Of a stretch of DNA of 64,000 bases, positions 36,442-44,418 are shown piece by piece. The notes beneath the pieces are model-generated. The model saw only the letters and a list, made by a program, of their open reading frames with translations. It had not been told where the DNA came from and did no database searches. The translations under genes were made by a program, and so were the position numbers. The first letter of the stretch is position 1. Each line of letters starts with the position of its first letter. This DNA comes from Conexibacter sp. CPCC 205762 (GTDB taxonomy: Bacteria > Actinomycetota > Thermoleophilia > Solirubrobacterales > Solirubrobacteraceae): NCBI RefSeq assembly GCF_030646155.1, contig NZ_JAUTDN010000030.1, positions 1 through 64,000 of the forward strand, read 5' to 3'.

Positions 36442-36467
36442 CGCTGGCCGTCTGGCCAGTCTAGGGT
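36438..36467 (+). promoter_or_regulatory. promoter of the monooxygenase-TetR operon with operator in the spacer
   Basis: TTGACG (36438-36443) and TAGGGT (36462-36467) are 18 nt apart. The spacer is occupied by the perfect inverted repeat CTGGCC-GTCT-GGCCAG (36444-36459). A repressor bound there would block RNA polymerase. The TetR encoded by the second gene of the operon is the obvious candidate. Confidence 0.65.
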
Positions 36468-36508
36468 GACGCCCCTGTCACTTTTGAGGAGAGAGGGAGA
36501 CGTTCGCG

Positions 36509-37876
36509 ATGGCTGCCCTTCCGTCGGTCTGCATCATCGGTGCCGGTTCCTCCGGCATCGCCGCCGCGAAGGCGCTGCACGAACGCGGCATCCCGTTCGA
36601 CTGCTTCGAGAAGTCCGACCGCGTCGGCGGCAACTGGGTCTTCGGCAACAAGAACGGCATGTCGGCCGCCTACCGCTCGCTGCACATCAACACCTCGCGC
36701 GAGCGGATGGAGTTCAGCGACTTCCCGATGCCCGCGTGGTATCCCGACTTCCCGCACCACTCGCACATCGCCTCCTACTTCGACCTCTACGTCGACCACT
36801 TCGGCTTCCGCGACAGGATCGCCTTCGAGACCGGCGTCGAGCGGGCCGAGCGCGGCGCCGACGGCGCCTGGACGGTCACGCTCGACACGGGTGAACAGCG
36901 CCGCTACGACGCGCTCGTCGTCGCCAACGGCCACCACTGGGATCCGCGCTGGCCCGAGCCGGCCTACCCCGGCAGCTTCGACGGCGCGCAGACGCACGCG
37001 CACCACTACGTCGACAACAAGCCGTTCGAGGGCAGACGCGTGCTCGTCGTCGGGATCGGCAACAGCGCGATGGACATCGCCGTCGAGTCGAGCTTCGTCT
37101 CCGAGCGGACCTTCCTGTCGGCGCGCCGCGGCGCCTACGTGCTGCCGAAGTACATCTTCGGCCGGCCGCTGGACCAGATCGGCGTCAACAGACTGACCGG
37201 CGCGGTGCCGTGGGCGATCCGCCAGCGGTTCCTCGCGGCGATGTACAAGGTCGGCGTCGGCAACGTCGAGGACTACGGCCTGCCGAAGCCCGACCACGGC
37301 CTCGGCGAGGCCCACCCGACGATCTCGGCCGACTTCCTCAACCGCCTCGCGCACGGCGAGATGGCCTACAAGCCGGGGATCGCGTCGCTGGCCGGCGAGC
37401 GCGTGCTGTTCGAGGACGGCAGCGAGGAGGAGATCGACGCGATCGTCTGGTGCACCGGCTACAGAGTCACCTTCCCGTTCTTCGACGAGGGGCTGATCAG
37501 CGCGCCCGGCAACGACCTGCCGCTGTTCCGGCGCGTCTTTCACCCGGCGATCGACGACGTCTTCTTCGTCGGCCTGCTGCAGCCGCTCGGCGCGATCATG
37601 CCGCTGTCGGAGGCGCAGGGGCAGTGGATCGCCGCCTACCTGCGCGGCGAGTACGCGCTGCCCGACCCGGCCGCGCTGGCGGCCGACGTCGAGGCGGAGC
37701 GGCGCAAGATGTTCAAGCGCTACGTCGCCTCCAAGCGCCACACGATGCAGGTCGACTTCGACACCTACCTCCATGACCTGCGGCGCGAGCGCAAGGCCGG
37801 CGCGCGGCGGATGCGCGAGCGCGGCTTCGCGCTGCCGGTGCCGGCGCGGGCTGGAGCCGAGGCGCCGGCCTCGTGA
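36509..37876 (+). CDS. flavin-containing monooxygenase
   Basis: 455-aa class B flavoprotein monooxygenase. FAD site CIIGAGSSGIAAAKALHERG near residue 7; second nucleotide site VLVVGIGNSAMDIAVE near residue 176. Between them FDGAQTHAHHY matches the FMO/BVMO fingerprint FxGxxxHxxxY. CTGYRVTFPFF is the late conserved ATG-like motif. It oxygenates a carbonyl or soft nucleophile with NADPH and O2; substrate unknown. A GAGGAGAGAGGGA stretch upstream serves as ribosome site. The stop overlaps the TetR start (GTGA), so the regulator is co-translated and probably senses the enzyme's substrate. Confidence 0.9.
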   Translation: MAALPSVCIIGAGSSGIAAAKALHERGIPFDCFEKSDRVGGNWVFGNKNGMSAAYRSLHINTSRERMEFSDFPMPAWYPDFPHHSHIASYFDLYVDHFGFRDRIAFETGVERAERGADGAWTVTLDTGEQRRYDALVVANGHHWDPRWPEPAYPGSFDGAQTHAHHYVDNKPFEGRRVLVVGIGNSAMDIAVESSFVSERTFLSARRGAYVLPKYIFGRPLDQIGVNRLTGAVPWAIRQRFLAAMYKVGVGNVEDYGLPKPDHGLGEAHPTISADFLNRLAHGEMAYKPGIASLAGERVLFEDGSEEEIDAIVWCTGYRVTFPFFDEGLISAPGNDLPLFRRVFHPAIDDVFFVGLLQPLGAIMPLSEAQGQWIAAYLRGEYALPDPAALAADVEAERRKMFKRYVASKRHTMQVDFDTYLHDLRRERKAGARRMRERGFALPVPARAGAEAPAS

Positions 37877-38484
37877 CCGGCGCGGCGGTCGGCAAGCGCG
37901 AGCGGACGAAGGCGCAGAACCGCACGGCGATCCTCGACGCCGCCTGCGCGGTCTTCGCCGAGCAGGGCTTCGACGGCGCCTCGATCCGCGACGTGATCCG
38001 TCGCACCGGGCTCGCCTCCGGCACCTTTTACAACTACTTCCCGGACAAGACCTCGGTCTTCCAGGCGGTGCTGGAGGAGCGCACGGTCGAGCTGCGGCGG
38101 AGACTGCGCGAGGTGCGCCAGGTCGAGACGACGCTCGACGCGATCGTGCTGGAGGGCTTCCGCGTCTACTTCCACTTCATCGTCGAGGACCGGCCGCTGT
38201 TCGAGCTGCTGCGGCGCAACGCCGGCACGGTCTCGACGATGCTCGACACGCCCGCGCTGCAGGACGGGATCTATGAGCTGTTCGAGGATCTCAGCTCGCT
38301 CGCGGCCCGCATCGGCGTCGCGCCGACGATCGACCTCGACTACCTCTCGGCGGCGATGGGCGGGGTCGCGTTCGAGCTGGGAATCAGGCTGGTCGAGCAG
38401 CCGCAGCCGGACGTCGAGCGGACCGCGCGCTTCGCCTCGGAGCTGTTCCTGGGCGGAATCGCGCGCTTGGCAACAGGAGGGTGA
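37873..38484 (+). CDS. TetR-family regulator
   Basis: 203 aa. The HTH is AILDAACAVFAEQGFDGASIRDVIRRTGLASGTFYNYF (quoted: GLASGTFYNYFPDKTSVFQA). The C-terminal helices form the ligand pocket. The GTG start overlaps the monooxygenase stop by 4 nt, and the operon promoter has a CTGGCC-N4-GGCCAG palindrome in its spacer. Autorepression with induction by a monooxygenase substrate is the simplest model; this is inference. Confidence 0.9.
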   Translation: MTGAAVGKRERTKAQNRTAILDAACAVFAEQGFDGASIRDVIRRTGLASGTFYNYFPDKTSVFQAVLEERTVELRRRLREVRQVETTLDAIVLEGFRVYFHFIVEDRPLFELLRRNAGTVSTMLDTPALQDGIYELFEDLSSLAARIGVAPTIDLDYLSAAMGGVAFELGIRLVEQPQPDVERTARFASELFLGGIARLATGG

Positions 38485-38507
38485 CAGCAAGGTGGTGCGG
38501 GGCCTTC

Positions 38508-38513
38508 TATATT
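38508..38513 (+). promoter_or_regulatory. -10 element (TATATT)
   Basis: TATATT, the most AT-rich hexamer locally, ends 10 nt before a TTG at 38524. An in-frame TTG at 38512 overlaps the hexamer itself and is less likely to be the start. Confidence 0.5.
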
Positions 38514-38523
38514 GATCCCCGCT

Positions 38524-39528
38524 TTGCCGTCGTTCTGCCGCCATAACCGCTTCGCGAACAACTGCCCGATCTGCTCTCGCGAGCAGGCCGAGAAGGCCGC
38601 CCCGCGCCAGACCGGGGTCAGAAGCAGCGGCGGCCACGTCACGCGCAACCCGCGCACGACGAGCAGAACCACGCGCAGCCGCTCGACCAACGACCTCAGA
38701 GTCCGCCGCATCGCGCGCGCGGGCGCCGACGGCTACGGCTCGCAGCTGGTGCCCGGCATCAGAGCGACCGCCGACGCCGAGCGGCTCGCCGAGGAGCTCG
38801 GCTTCGCCTCCGGCCGCCTCGCCTCGCTCGCCGTCGCGCCGACCGGCCTCTACGCGGAGGTCGCCTCGCTCGGCGCCGCCGGCGACTACGAGGAGGCGAC
38901 CTGGCTCGCCTTCCTGATCGCCTACGTCGGCCCGCTCGACGGCGAGGACCCGTGGGCCGGCATCAGCGCCGCCCGCACGAGCTGGGCCTCCGGCGAGCTG
39001 CCCGACCTGACCGACGTCCCGCTCGGCCCGCGCACCTCGCACGCGAAGGCGAGAGGGACGACGACGATCGAGGCCTACCGCGCCTGGATCGTGCGCTCCG
39101 GCACGCAGCAGAGAGCGTTCGAGGGCGAGCCCTCGTGGACGCCCGCGCGGCGCTTCCAGCGCGTCTTCGAGCGGCTGGCGCTGAAGGGCTTCTCGCGTGA
39201 CGCACGCTACGACCTGCTGGTGACGCTCGGCCGCCTCGGCCTCTACGAGCTGAGCGGGCCGTCGCTGTACGTCGGCGGCGACGACGAGACGACGGTCGCC
39301 GCCAAGCGCGTCTTCGGCATCGGCGACACGCTGCTGCTGGAGAGACGCGCCGCCGACCTCGCCGAGGCCGCCGAGCTGCCGATCGAGGTGCTCGACGTCG
39401 GCCTCTGGAACTGGGCCCGCCCGCCGGCGCGCCCGCTCGTCCCCGGTGGCCGCGCCACGCTCGGCGCTCCCGCCAGCGAGCCCGACGCCGACGCGTACAC
39501 GCGCGCGGCCTCCGCGCTCGGGCTCTAG
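38524..39528 (+). CDS. uncharacterised protein with N-terminal Cys/His cluster
   Basis: About 334 aa. The N-terminus reads LPSFCRHNRFANNCPICSRE, a C-x2-H-x7-C-x2-C set that should bind zinc. A basic, Ser/Thr/Arg-rich linker follows. The remainder is an alpha-helical domain (RLASLAVAPTGLYAEVASL, ATWLAFLIAYVGPLDGEDPW, ARRFQRVFERLALKGFSRDA). The layout reminds me of the family annotated as alpha-glutamyl/putrescinyl-thymine pyrophosphorylase-like (clade 3), but I cannot confirm that from memory. Start codon TTG 38524 is chosen because TATATT lies 10 nt upstream. No partner genes for DNA modification are visible. AGA codons are frequent. Confidence 0.6.
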   Translation: MPSFCRHNRFANNCPICSREQAEKAAPRQTGVRSSGGHVTRNPRTTSRTTRSRSTNDLRVRRIARAGADGYGSQLVPGIRATADAERLAEELGFASGRLASLAVAPTGLYAEVASLGAAGDYEEATWLAFLIAYVGPLDGEDPWAGISAARTSWASGELPDLTDVPLGPRTSHAKARGTTTIEAYRAWIVRSGTQQRAFEGEPSWTPARRFQRVFERLALKGFSRDARYDLLVTLGRLGLYELSGPSLYVGGDDETTVAAKRVFGIGDTLLLERRAADLAEAAELPIEVLDVGLWNWARPPARPLVPGGRATLGAPASEPDADAYTRAASALGL

Positions 39529-39724
39529 CCCGCGCCTCGACATAACACCGTAATAGCGGGCGTACATACGTCCGTAAACAGGGGTGTTTAACACGCTCTT
39601 TGCGGCATTTCTCTAGTCAGGATGGGGAGAAAACGCCGCTGTTCTGCCTCCTGCGGCCGATGACTGCGGCTGTGCGAGATGGCGCCGACGCGCCAGTTCG
39701 CCGCCGACAACAGGGAGGTCGCGG
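39529..39724. other. AT-rich regulatory gap before the sigma-fusion gene
   Basis: 196 nt, visibly richer in A/T than its surroundings. It contains the inverted repeat GTGTT-T-AACAC (39584-39594), a related CATAACACCG near 39541, and a GGGAGGT ribosome site (39713-39719) 5 nt before the ATG at 39725. A promoter is expected here but no hexamer pair stands out. Confidence 0.45.
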
Positions 39725-41281
39725 ATGGGACGGTCGCCGGTCCGGCATGGGAGCGATGCCGGAGAGGAGCAGGTGCTGGCGCTGGTGCGCGAGCACGCGG
39801 GGGAGCTGCTGCGCCTGGCGCGGCGCTTCTCGATCTGCGCTGAGGACGCACAGGACGCGTATCAGCGAACGCTCGAGAAGCTCGTGCGGCGGATGCGCCA
39901 CGAGCCGCCGGAGAACGCCGTCAACTGGGTCAAGACGGTCCTGCGCCACGAGGCGATGGCGATCCGCGCCGAGCGCGAGCAGACGATCGGCGCGTTCGAC
40001 GGCGATCGCCACCGTGACGAGGACTCCGTCGACCCGGCCGATCGCGTCGAGCGCTTCGAGCGTCTGGCGCACACGGCGGAGGCGCTGCGCGGCCTCAAGC
40101 CGCAGGAGATGACGGCGCTGGCGCTGCGCGCCGAGGGGCTGTCGTACAAGGAGATCTGCGCCCGCACGGGCTGGACGTACACGAGAACGAACCGCACGAT
40201 CAACGAGGGCCGGCGGGCGCTGCTGGCGCGTCTGTCCGCGATCGAGTCGGGCGCGGAGTGCGCGCGCTGGTTCCCGCTGCTGTCGCTGCTGGCCGACGGC
40301 GAGGCGACCGCGAGAGAGCTGTCGGAGCTGCGCCCGCACCTGCGCTCCTGTCCCGCCTGCCGCGCGACCCTGCGCGGCATCCACGCGGCGCCGGGTCAGG
40401 TGGCCGCGCTGCTGCCGGCGGCGGCGCTGCCCGCGCTCGCCACGGCTGGGGCGGCCGGCGGCGGCTTGGGGTTCGGTCGTCACCTGGAGGCGCTGGCGCA
40501 GAGCTTCGCCGAGCGCGCGAACACGACCGTCCTGCGCTTCCACAGCGTGATCGACACGGTGCCCGGCACGAAGCTCGCGGCGGTCGCGGCCTCGACCGTC
40601 GCCGTGGCCGGAGGCGGAGCCGCGATCGAGCAGGCCGCGACGGCCGGCTCCGGTGCATCGGCGGCCGCCGGCGCACCGTCTGTCACGGTCGCCTCCGGCC
40701 CGTCACCGACCGCCTCCGCGACCCCGATCGCCGCCCCGCTGTCCGCCACCGCACCCACCGCCCCGGGTCCTGCGTCGCCGGTCGGTCCGGCGCCCGCCGC
40801 GACCCCGTCGCCGGCCGCAGCGCAGCCCGCGACCGGCCCGCTCGCCGAGTTCGCCCTCGAACCGCTCGCCGCGCCGCCGCGCGCGTCAAGCGCAGCATTC
40901 GCGGCCTCGTCGCTGCTCCCCGCCGCGGCCTTCTCAGCCGAGACGCAGCCCGGCGACCCCACCGCGCCGGCCAGCGGCCGCGATGCGCCTCTCCGCGACG
41001 CCGCCACGCCCGCCGGCAGCGCCGGCGGTGCCGCCAACGCCCGCCGACCCGGCAACGACACCGACCCCGCCACCCCGAGCCCCACAGCAGGCCGCAAGCA
41101 GGCCGCCAGCGGCTCCCGGGACCCCCAAGGCACGGCCACAAGCCCCACCGCCGCTCAGACCCCCGGCGAGCCCCCGGAGTTCACCTCCAGCACCGCTCCG
41201 CCGCCAGCCGCACCGAAGCCGGCCTTCTCCCAGCCCCATCAACCCGCCGTCGCCGACGGCGCCGAGTTCGCAACCCCATGA
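39725..41281 (+). CDS. ECF-type sigma factor fused to a zinc anti-sigma-like module and a long Pro/Ala tail
   Basis: 518 aa. Residues 15-170 are a sigma-70 protein: VREHAGELLRLARRFSICAED (region 2, quoted in part), WVKTVLRHEAMAIRAER, then LKPQEMTALALRAEGLSYKEICARTGWT (region 4 HTH: GLSYKEICARTGWTYTRTNR). Residues about 195-222 hold HLRSCPACRATL, the H-x3-C-x2-C zinc motif of anti-sigma domains. A hydrophobic Ala/Gly segment (LAAVAASTVAVAGGGAA) could cross the membrane. The last 220 residues are Pro/Ala/Ser/Thr-rich, like a wall-spanning tail. If the segment is a true helix, this is a membrane-held sigma factor that must be released. The stop overlaps a possible start of the secreted protein gene. 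Confidence 0.75.
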   Translation: MGRSPVRHGSDAGEEQVLALVREHAGELLRLARRFSICAEDAQDAYQRTLEKLVRRMRHEPPENAVNWVKTVLRHEAMAIRAEREQTIGAFDGDRHRDEDSVDPADRVERFERLAHTAEALRGLKPQEMTALALRAEGLSYKEICARTGWTYTRTNRTINEGRRALLARLSAIESGAECARWFPLLSLLADGEATARELSELRPHLRSCPACRATLRGIHAAPGQVAALLPAAALPALATAGAAGGGLGFGRHLEALAQSFAERANTTVLRFHSVIDTVPGTKLAAVAASTVAVAGGGAAIEQAATAGSGASAAAGAPSVTVASGPSPTASATPIAAPLSATAPTAPGPASPVGPAPAATPSPAAAQPATGPLAEFALEPLAAPPRASSAAFAASSLLPAAAFSAETQPGDPTAPASGRDAPLRDAATPAGSAGGAANARRPGNDTDPATPSPTAGRKQAASGSRDPQGTATSPTAAQTPGEPPEFTSSTAPPPAAPKPAFSQPHQPAVADGAEFATP

Positions 41282-41295
41282 CACCCACAACCCCA

Positions 41296-41301
41296 CGAGG
41301 T
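41296..41301 (+). promoter_or_regulatory. ribosome binding site deciding the secreted protein start
   Basis: CGAGGT is followed by 6 nt and ATG at 41308, where a clean signal peptide begins. An ATG at 41278 overlapping the sigma stop would put 10 polar residues before it. Confidence 0.6.
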
Positions 41302-41307
41302 CACAAG

Positions 41308-43392
41308 ATGCGCAAACAGATCCCCCTGGCCCTCACGGCCCTCCTCGCCCTGCTCCTCCTCCTCACCACCACCCCCGCCAGAGCAGGCACCTACACCGTC
41401 TACAGCTGCAGAACCCCCTCCGGCACATGGGTAGGAGCCGAAGGCTGGACGCGCGCGGTTTCGGAGCCGGTTCAAGGAGTCGATCGTGGGACTGCCGTGC
41501 TTTGTCCCGCCACGGATCCGAGACTGCAACTCCGATTTGGGGACCCACAACTCCCAGTTGACGAGGGCACGGCGATCGAACTTGGGTTCGTGGCTCCTCT
41601 CTCGACAAGCATCGCGTCGGTGTCGCTGGTCCGGTCCTACATCGTGGACTGGCCGTTTCTCGCGGATGTCTTTGAGCGACCGTACGTCTACGACGCTTGG
41701 CATGACGATGACGAATGGGAGCGTCATATGAGTTCGTCTGGAGTGCGGGCTGCAAGCGATCCGTCAGACACTGAGCTGAGAGCCGCCGGCCAGAGATGGA
41801 ACTCGATACGCCTTCGCCTGACGTGTTGGAGCCTCTGGGGTGCTCTCAACTGCGGGCCGGGTCGGGCTTCGCTCACCGTGCCTCGCGCGGAGCTTCAGCT
41901 GACCGATACGGGCCTTCCATGGGTGGCGAGCCTCTGCTGCGATGCAGTCGCGCGGGGGATGCTCGATGTCGGCTTTACCGCGCAAGACCTTCAAAGCGGC
42001 GTCTACCGCGCGAGGTTCGAGTTGGACAACCGGGTCATCGAGGAGAGAGCGGTCGACGCTAACAATGGCTTTTGCGCCGACGTTGAGCCCGGCAACGACA
42101 ATCGCTACGAATTCGCTTCTCCTGATCCGTGCGCCGCAAATGTCGATAGTCAGTTTTCATACGACACACGCAGACTTAGAGACGGCTCTCACACCTGGAG
42201 ACTCAGCGTCGAAGACGCGGCTGGAAATCGCTCGAGCGTGATTGAGCGAGCGGTCACCACCCACAACGCGCCGGTTTCGGTCGAGGCTCCTTCGGTTGTT
42301 GGTGTGGAAGGGCTGGGGGAGGGGGTGCGGGTTGATGTTGGGCAGTGGGACGGCGCGGTGACTGGGTACGGCTACCGGTGGCTGCGGTGCGATCGGGCGG
42401 GTGGCGGGTGCGTTGCGATCCTCGGTGCGGATGGGGCGGAGTATCGGCTTGTGGCTGCGGACGTCTACCACCGGATCGTGGTGGAGGTGACTGCTGGCAA
42501 TGGCAGCGGGTCGGCGACGGCGCGTTCTGATGCCAGCGGGATGATCGCGGATGGGGACGGCGCCACCAGCCCGGGTGAGCCGACCGGCAGAGAGCCGCAG
42601 CCGGGTGGGAGAAGCGGTGGGGATGACGACGGGGAGGGCGACGGCCCCGGGGCGAGAGCGACCGGGACTGGCGCGGGCGGCGGGGTCGCAGGGATCCCGA
42701 GCCTGCAGAACCCGCTCGGCGAGCGGCCCGGCCGCGCTGCGAACGGGAGAGGGGCGACTGCGAAGGCGCGGCTGACGCTCGGAGTGCGCGGCAGCGGCGG
42801 GCGGATCGTGCGGCGGGCGCTTGGCTCGCGGACGCGCAGGTGGACGGTCGCCGGGCGGCTGGTGAACGCTGCAGGCAAGCCGATCGCCGGTGCGCGCGTC
42901 AACGTGCTGCAGCGCGTCAGCGGGCGGCGCTGGGTCGCGCGCAAGGGGCTCGTGCGCACCCGCGCGAACGGTCGCTTCAGCGCGACCCTCCCGGCCGGGC
43001 CGAGTCGCTCCGTCAGAGTGACCTACTTCCCGTTCGGCGACAGCGACGCGTTCCGCGCCTCCAACACCGTCGCGATCGACGTGCTCGCGCCGCTCACGAT
43101 CACCACCGACCGGCGCGTGATCGCCGGCAAGCGGATCGTGACGATACGCGGCAGCGCCGGCGGCGGGTCGATCCCGCGCGGCGGGCTGCTCGTCACGCTT
43201 CAGGGCTACCAGTCCGGATACGGGTGGCGGACGTTCAAGACGCTGCGGACCAACGGGCGCGGGCGCTGGCACGCCAGCTACCGCTTCCGCGCCACCAACG
43301 GGCGGTTCGCCTTCCGCGCGCTCGTGCCGCGTCAGGGCAGCTATCCGTACGCGACCACGATCTCGCGGCCGGTCGCGGTCACCGTGCGCTGA
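41308..43392 (+). CDS. large secreted protein with Ig-like/carboxypeptidase-regulatory C-terminal repeats
   Basis: 694 aa. Signal peptide MRKQIPLALTALLALLLLLT, cleaved near PARAG. The mature N-terminus GTYTVYSCRTPSGTWVGAEG begins a Cys-containing beta-rich domain of about 270 residues. An Ig-like region follows (YGYRWLRCDRAGGGCVAILG). After an Asp/Gly linker come two beta domains (PIAGARVNVLQRVSGRRWVA, LLVTLQGYQSGYGWRTFKT) resembling carboxypeptidase-regulatory/Ig modules. The stretch 41450-42300 has clearly lower GC and unusual codons (CAA, CCA, GTT, CTT). It probably acts at the cell surface; control by the adjacent sigma fusion is inferred. Confidence 0.75.
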   Translation: MRKQIPLALTALLALLLLLTTTPARAGTYTVYSCRTPSGTWVGAEGWTRAVSEPVQGVDRGTAVLCPATDPRLQLRFGDPQLPVDEGTAIELGFVAPLSTSIASVSLVRSYIVDWPFLADVFERPYVYDAWHDDDEWERHMSSSGVRAASDPSDTELRAAGQRWNSIRLRLTCWSLWGALNCGPGRASLTVPRAELQLTDTGLPWVASLCCDAVARGMLDVGFTAQDLQSGVYRARFELDNRVIEERAVDANNGFCADVEPGNDNRYEFASPDPCAANVDSQFSYDTRRLRDGSHTWRLSVEDAAGNRSSVIERAVTTHNAPVSVEAPSVVGVEGLGEGVRVDVGQWDGAVTGYGYRWLRCDRAGGGCVAILGADGAEYRLVAADVYHRIVVEVTAGNGSGSATARSDASGMIADGDGATSPGEPTGREPQPGGRSGGDDDGEGDGPGARATGTGAGGGVAGIPSLQNPLGERPGRAANGRGATAKARLTLGVRGSGGRIVRRALGSRTRRWTVAGRLVNAAGKPIAGARVNVLQRVSGRRWVARKGLVRTRANGRFSATLPAGPSRSVRVTYFPFGDSDAFRASNTVAIDVLAPLTITTDRRVIAGKRIVTIRGSAGGGSIPRGGLLVTLQGYQSGYGWRTFKTLRTNGRGRWHASYRFRATNGRFAFRALVPRQGSYPYATTISRPVAVTVR

Positions 43393-43446
43393 CGCGAGGG
43401 GCGGCGGTCGGCGGCGACGGGAGACGATCCCGTCGCCGCCGTGCCG

Positions 43447-43785
43447 TCAACCTGCGGACCGCGCGCGTTCGCGCGCGATGATCCCCTCGACGATCTCCGG
43501 CTCAAGCCGCGTGATGCGGATGATCCGCTCGGTCGAGAAGCCGGCGCGGCTGGCCACCGCGATCCGCCGCTCGAGCGCGCCCATCGCGGCGCGCACGCCG
43601 CCGAGGCCGTCGAGGTCGAAGCGCAGCTTCGGCCTGTCGGGACCGTGATAGTCGATCACCGCCTCCGCCGCTCCGTAGAAGTCGAGCGCCGATCTGAACA
43701 GTCCGCGCTCGAGCATCGAGGCCACCGCCGACTCACCGTCGTCGATCGCTGCCTCGGTCTCTCCCTGCGTCGTCACGACTCGCAT
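43447..43785 (-). CDS. hypothetical protein
   Basis: 112 aa, acidic, mostly helical, no membrane segment. VIDYHGPDRPKLRFDLDGLG and RIIRITRLEPEIVEGIIARE are the most structured parts. No family recognised. ATG 43785 has GGAGG 5 nt upstream, whereas the in-frame GTG at 43791 lies within that spacing. The strong ribosome site and good codon use support a real gene. Confidence 0.6.
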   Translation of the reverse strand: MRVVTTQGETEAAIDDGESAVASMLERGLFRSALDFYGAAEAVIDYHGPDRPKLRFDLDGLGGVRAAMGALERRIAVASRAGFSTERIIRITRLEPEIVEGIIARERARSAG

Positions 43786-43791
43786 CTGCAC

Positions 43792-43796
43792 CTCCG
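43792..43796 (-). promoter_or_regulatory. ribosome binding site of the 112-aa hypothetical gene
   Basis: GGAGG on the minus strand, followed by TGTGAG-free spacing TGCAG of about 5 nt and the ATG at 43785. Confidence 0.55.
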
Positions 43797-43933
43797 TCGC
43801 GCACGGCGAGAACCGCGCGTCCCGAACGCCGGCGATCCCCCGCGATCACCTGGCGCTGCCGCTGAATCTGCTGCACCCGCACAGCCCGGCGACTTCGTGT
43901 ACGCCGGTATTCCTCATGTTGGCAGCCTCGGGC

Positions 43934-43953
43934 TTACGACGCAAACGTCGTAA
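43934..43953. promoter_or_regulatory. perfect inverted repeat downstream of the XRE gene
   Basis: TTACGACG-CAAA-CGTCGTAA, 8-bp arms. It contains ACGAC-N6-GTCGT at 43936-43951, the same pattern found upstream of the XRE gene at 44285-44300. No T-run follows on either strand after the stem, so an operator is more likely than a terminator. Confidence 0.6.
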
Positions 43954-43980
43954 AACCAGTTGATCGCGGGCAGTGTCGCG

Positions 43981-44250
43981 CTAGTCCGCGGGGTCCGCGG
44001 GCTCGGCCGGCGGCAGGGCGGCGATCGACTCGGCGCGGGCGAACAGCTCGGAGCAGAGGAGATCGAGACCCGAGACCAGGCGCAGTAGCGTCCTGGCGGT
44101 CGGATTGCCGATCCCGGCTTCGAGCTCCCAGATCCTTCGCTGGGGTACGCCTGTGCGCAGCGAGACGGCCTCCTGTGTCAGGTCGAGTTCGTCGCGACGC
44201 TCCCGCAGCGCTCGTCCGAGCGCGCGCAGAAAGGGGGTGGCATCCGGCAC
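43981..44250 (-). CDS. XRE-family HTH regulator
   Basis: 89 aa. The HTH is ALGRALRERRDELDLTQEAVSLRTGVPQRRIWELEAGIG (quoted: LDLTQEAVSLRTGVPQRRIW), with a short helical tail LLRLVSGLDLLCSELFARAE. Such small proteins act as dimeric repressors. The GTG at 44250 has GGAGGG 7 nt upstream; the frame remains open further 5' but without protein-like sequence. Two copies of ACGAC-N6-GTCGT flank the gene, suggesting autoregulation. No toxin gene adjoins; the divergent neighbour (44419) is unrelated to known toxins. Confidence 0.85.
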   Translation of the reverse strand: MPDATPFLRALGRALRERRDELDLTQEAVSLRTGVPQRRIWELEAGIGNPTARTLLRLVSGLDLLCSELFARAESIAALPPAEPADPAD

Positions 44251-44257
44251 CGCGCCA

Positions 44258-44263
44258 CCCTCC
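44258..44263 (-). promoter_or_regulatory. ribosome binding site deciding the XRE start
   Basis: GGAGGG on the minus strand, 7 nt before the GTG at 44250. Confidence 0.7.
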
Positions 44264-44284
44264 GCTGCGGGTGGATGTTCTGCA

Positions 44285-44300
44285 ACGACATTTACGTCGT
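44285..44300. promoter_or_regulatory. operator-like palindrome upstream of the XRE gene
   Basis: ACGAC-ATTTAC-GTCGT, identical in arms and spacing to the site at 43936-43951. It is 35 nt upstream of the XRE start, where a promoter would lie. Confidence 0.55.
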
Positions 44301-44311
44301 GGGTAGCGATC

Positions 44312-44333
44312 GTGACGATTCTCACAGGTGTGA
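44312..44333. promoter_or_regulatory. overlapping inverted repeats in the divergent region
   Basis: GTGA-N6-TCAC (44312-44325) and TCACA-GG-TGTGA (44322-44333) share a half-site. They lie between the XRE gene and the divergent 44419 gene and may bind another regulator. Confidence 0.35.
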
Positions 44334-44418
44334 CATTTTGCCGTCTGCACCGGCCCGTACAGTCCTGCACGATCTTGTTCTTCTTGTTCCTCGATCTGTG
44401 ACGACGCCGGGAGCCCCG

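Noticed and set aside
43934..43953. Rho-independent terminator of the XRE gene
   Set aside because: The stem has no T-run after it on either strand and the same arms recur upstream of the gene, favouring an operator.
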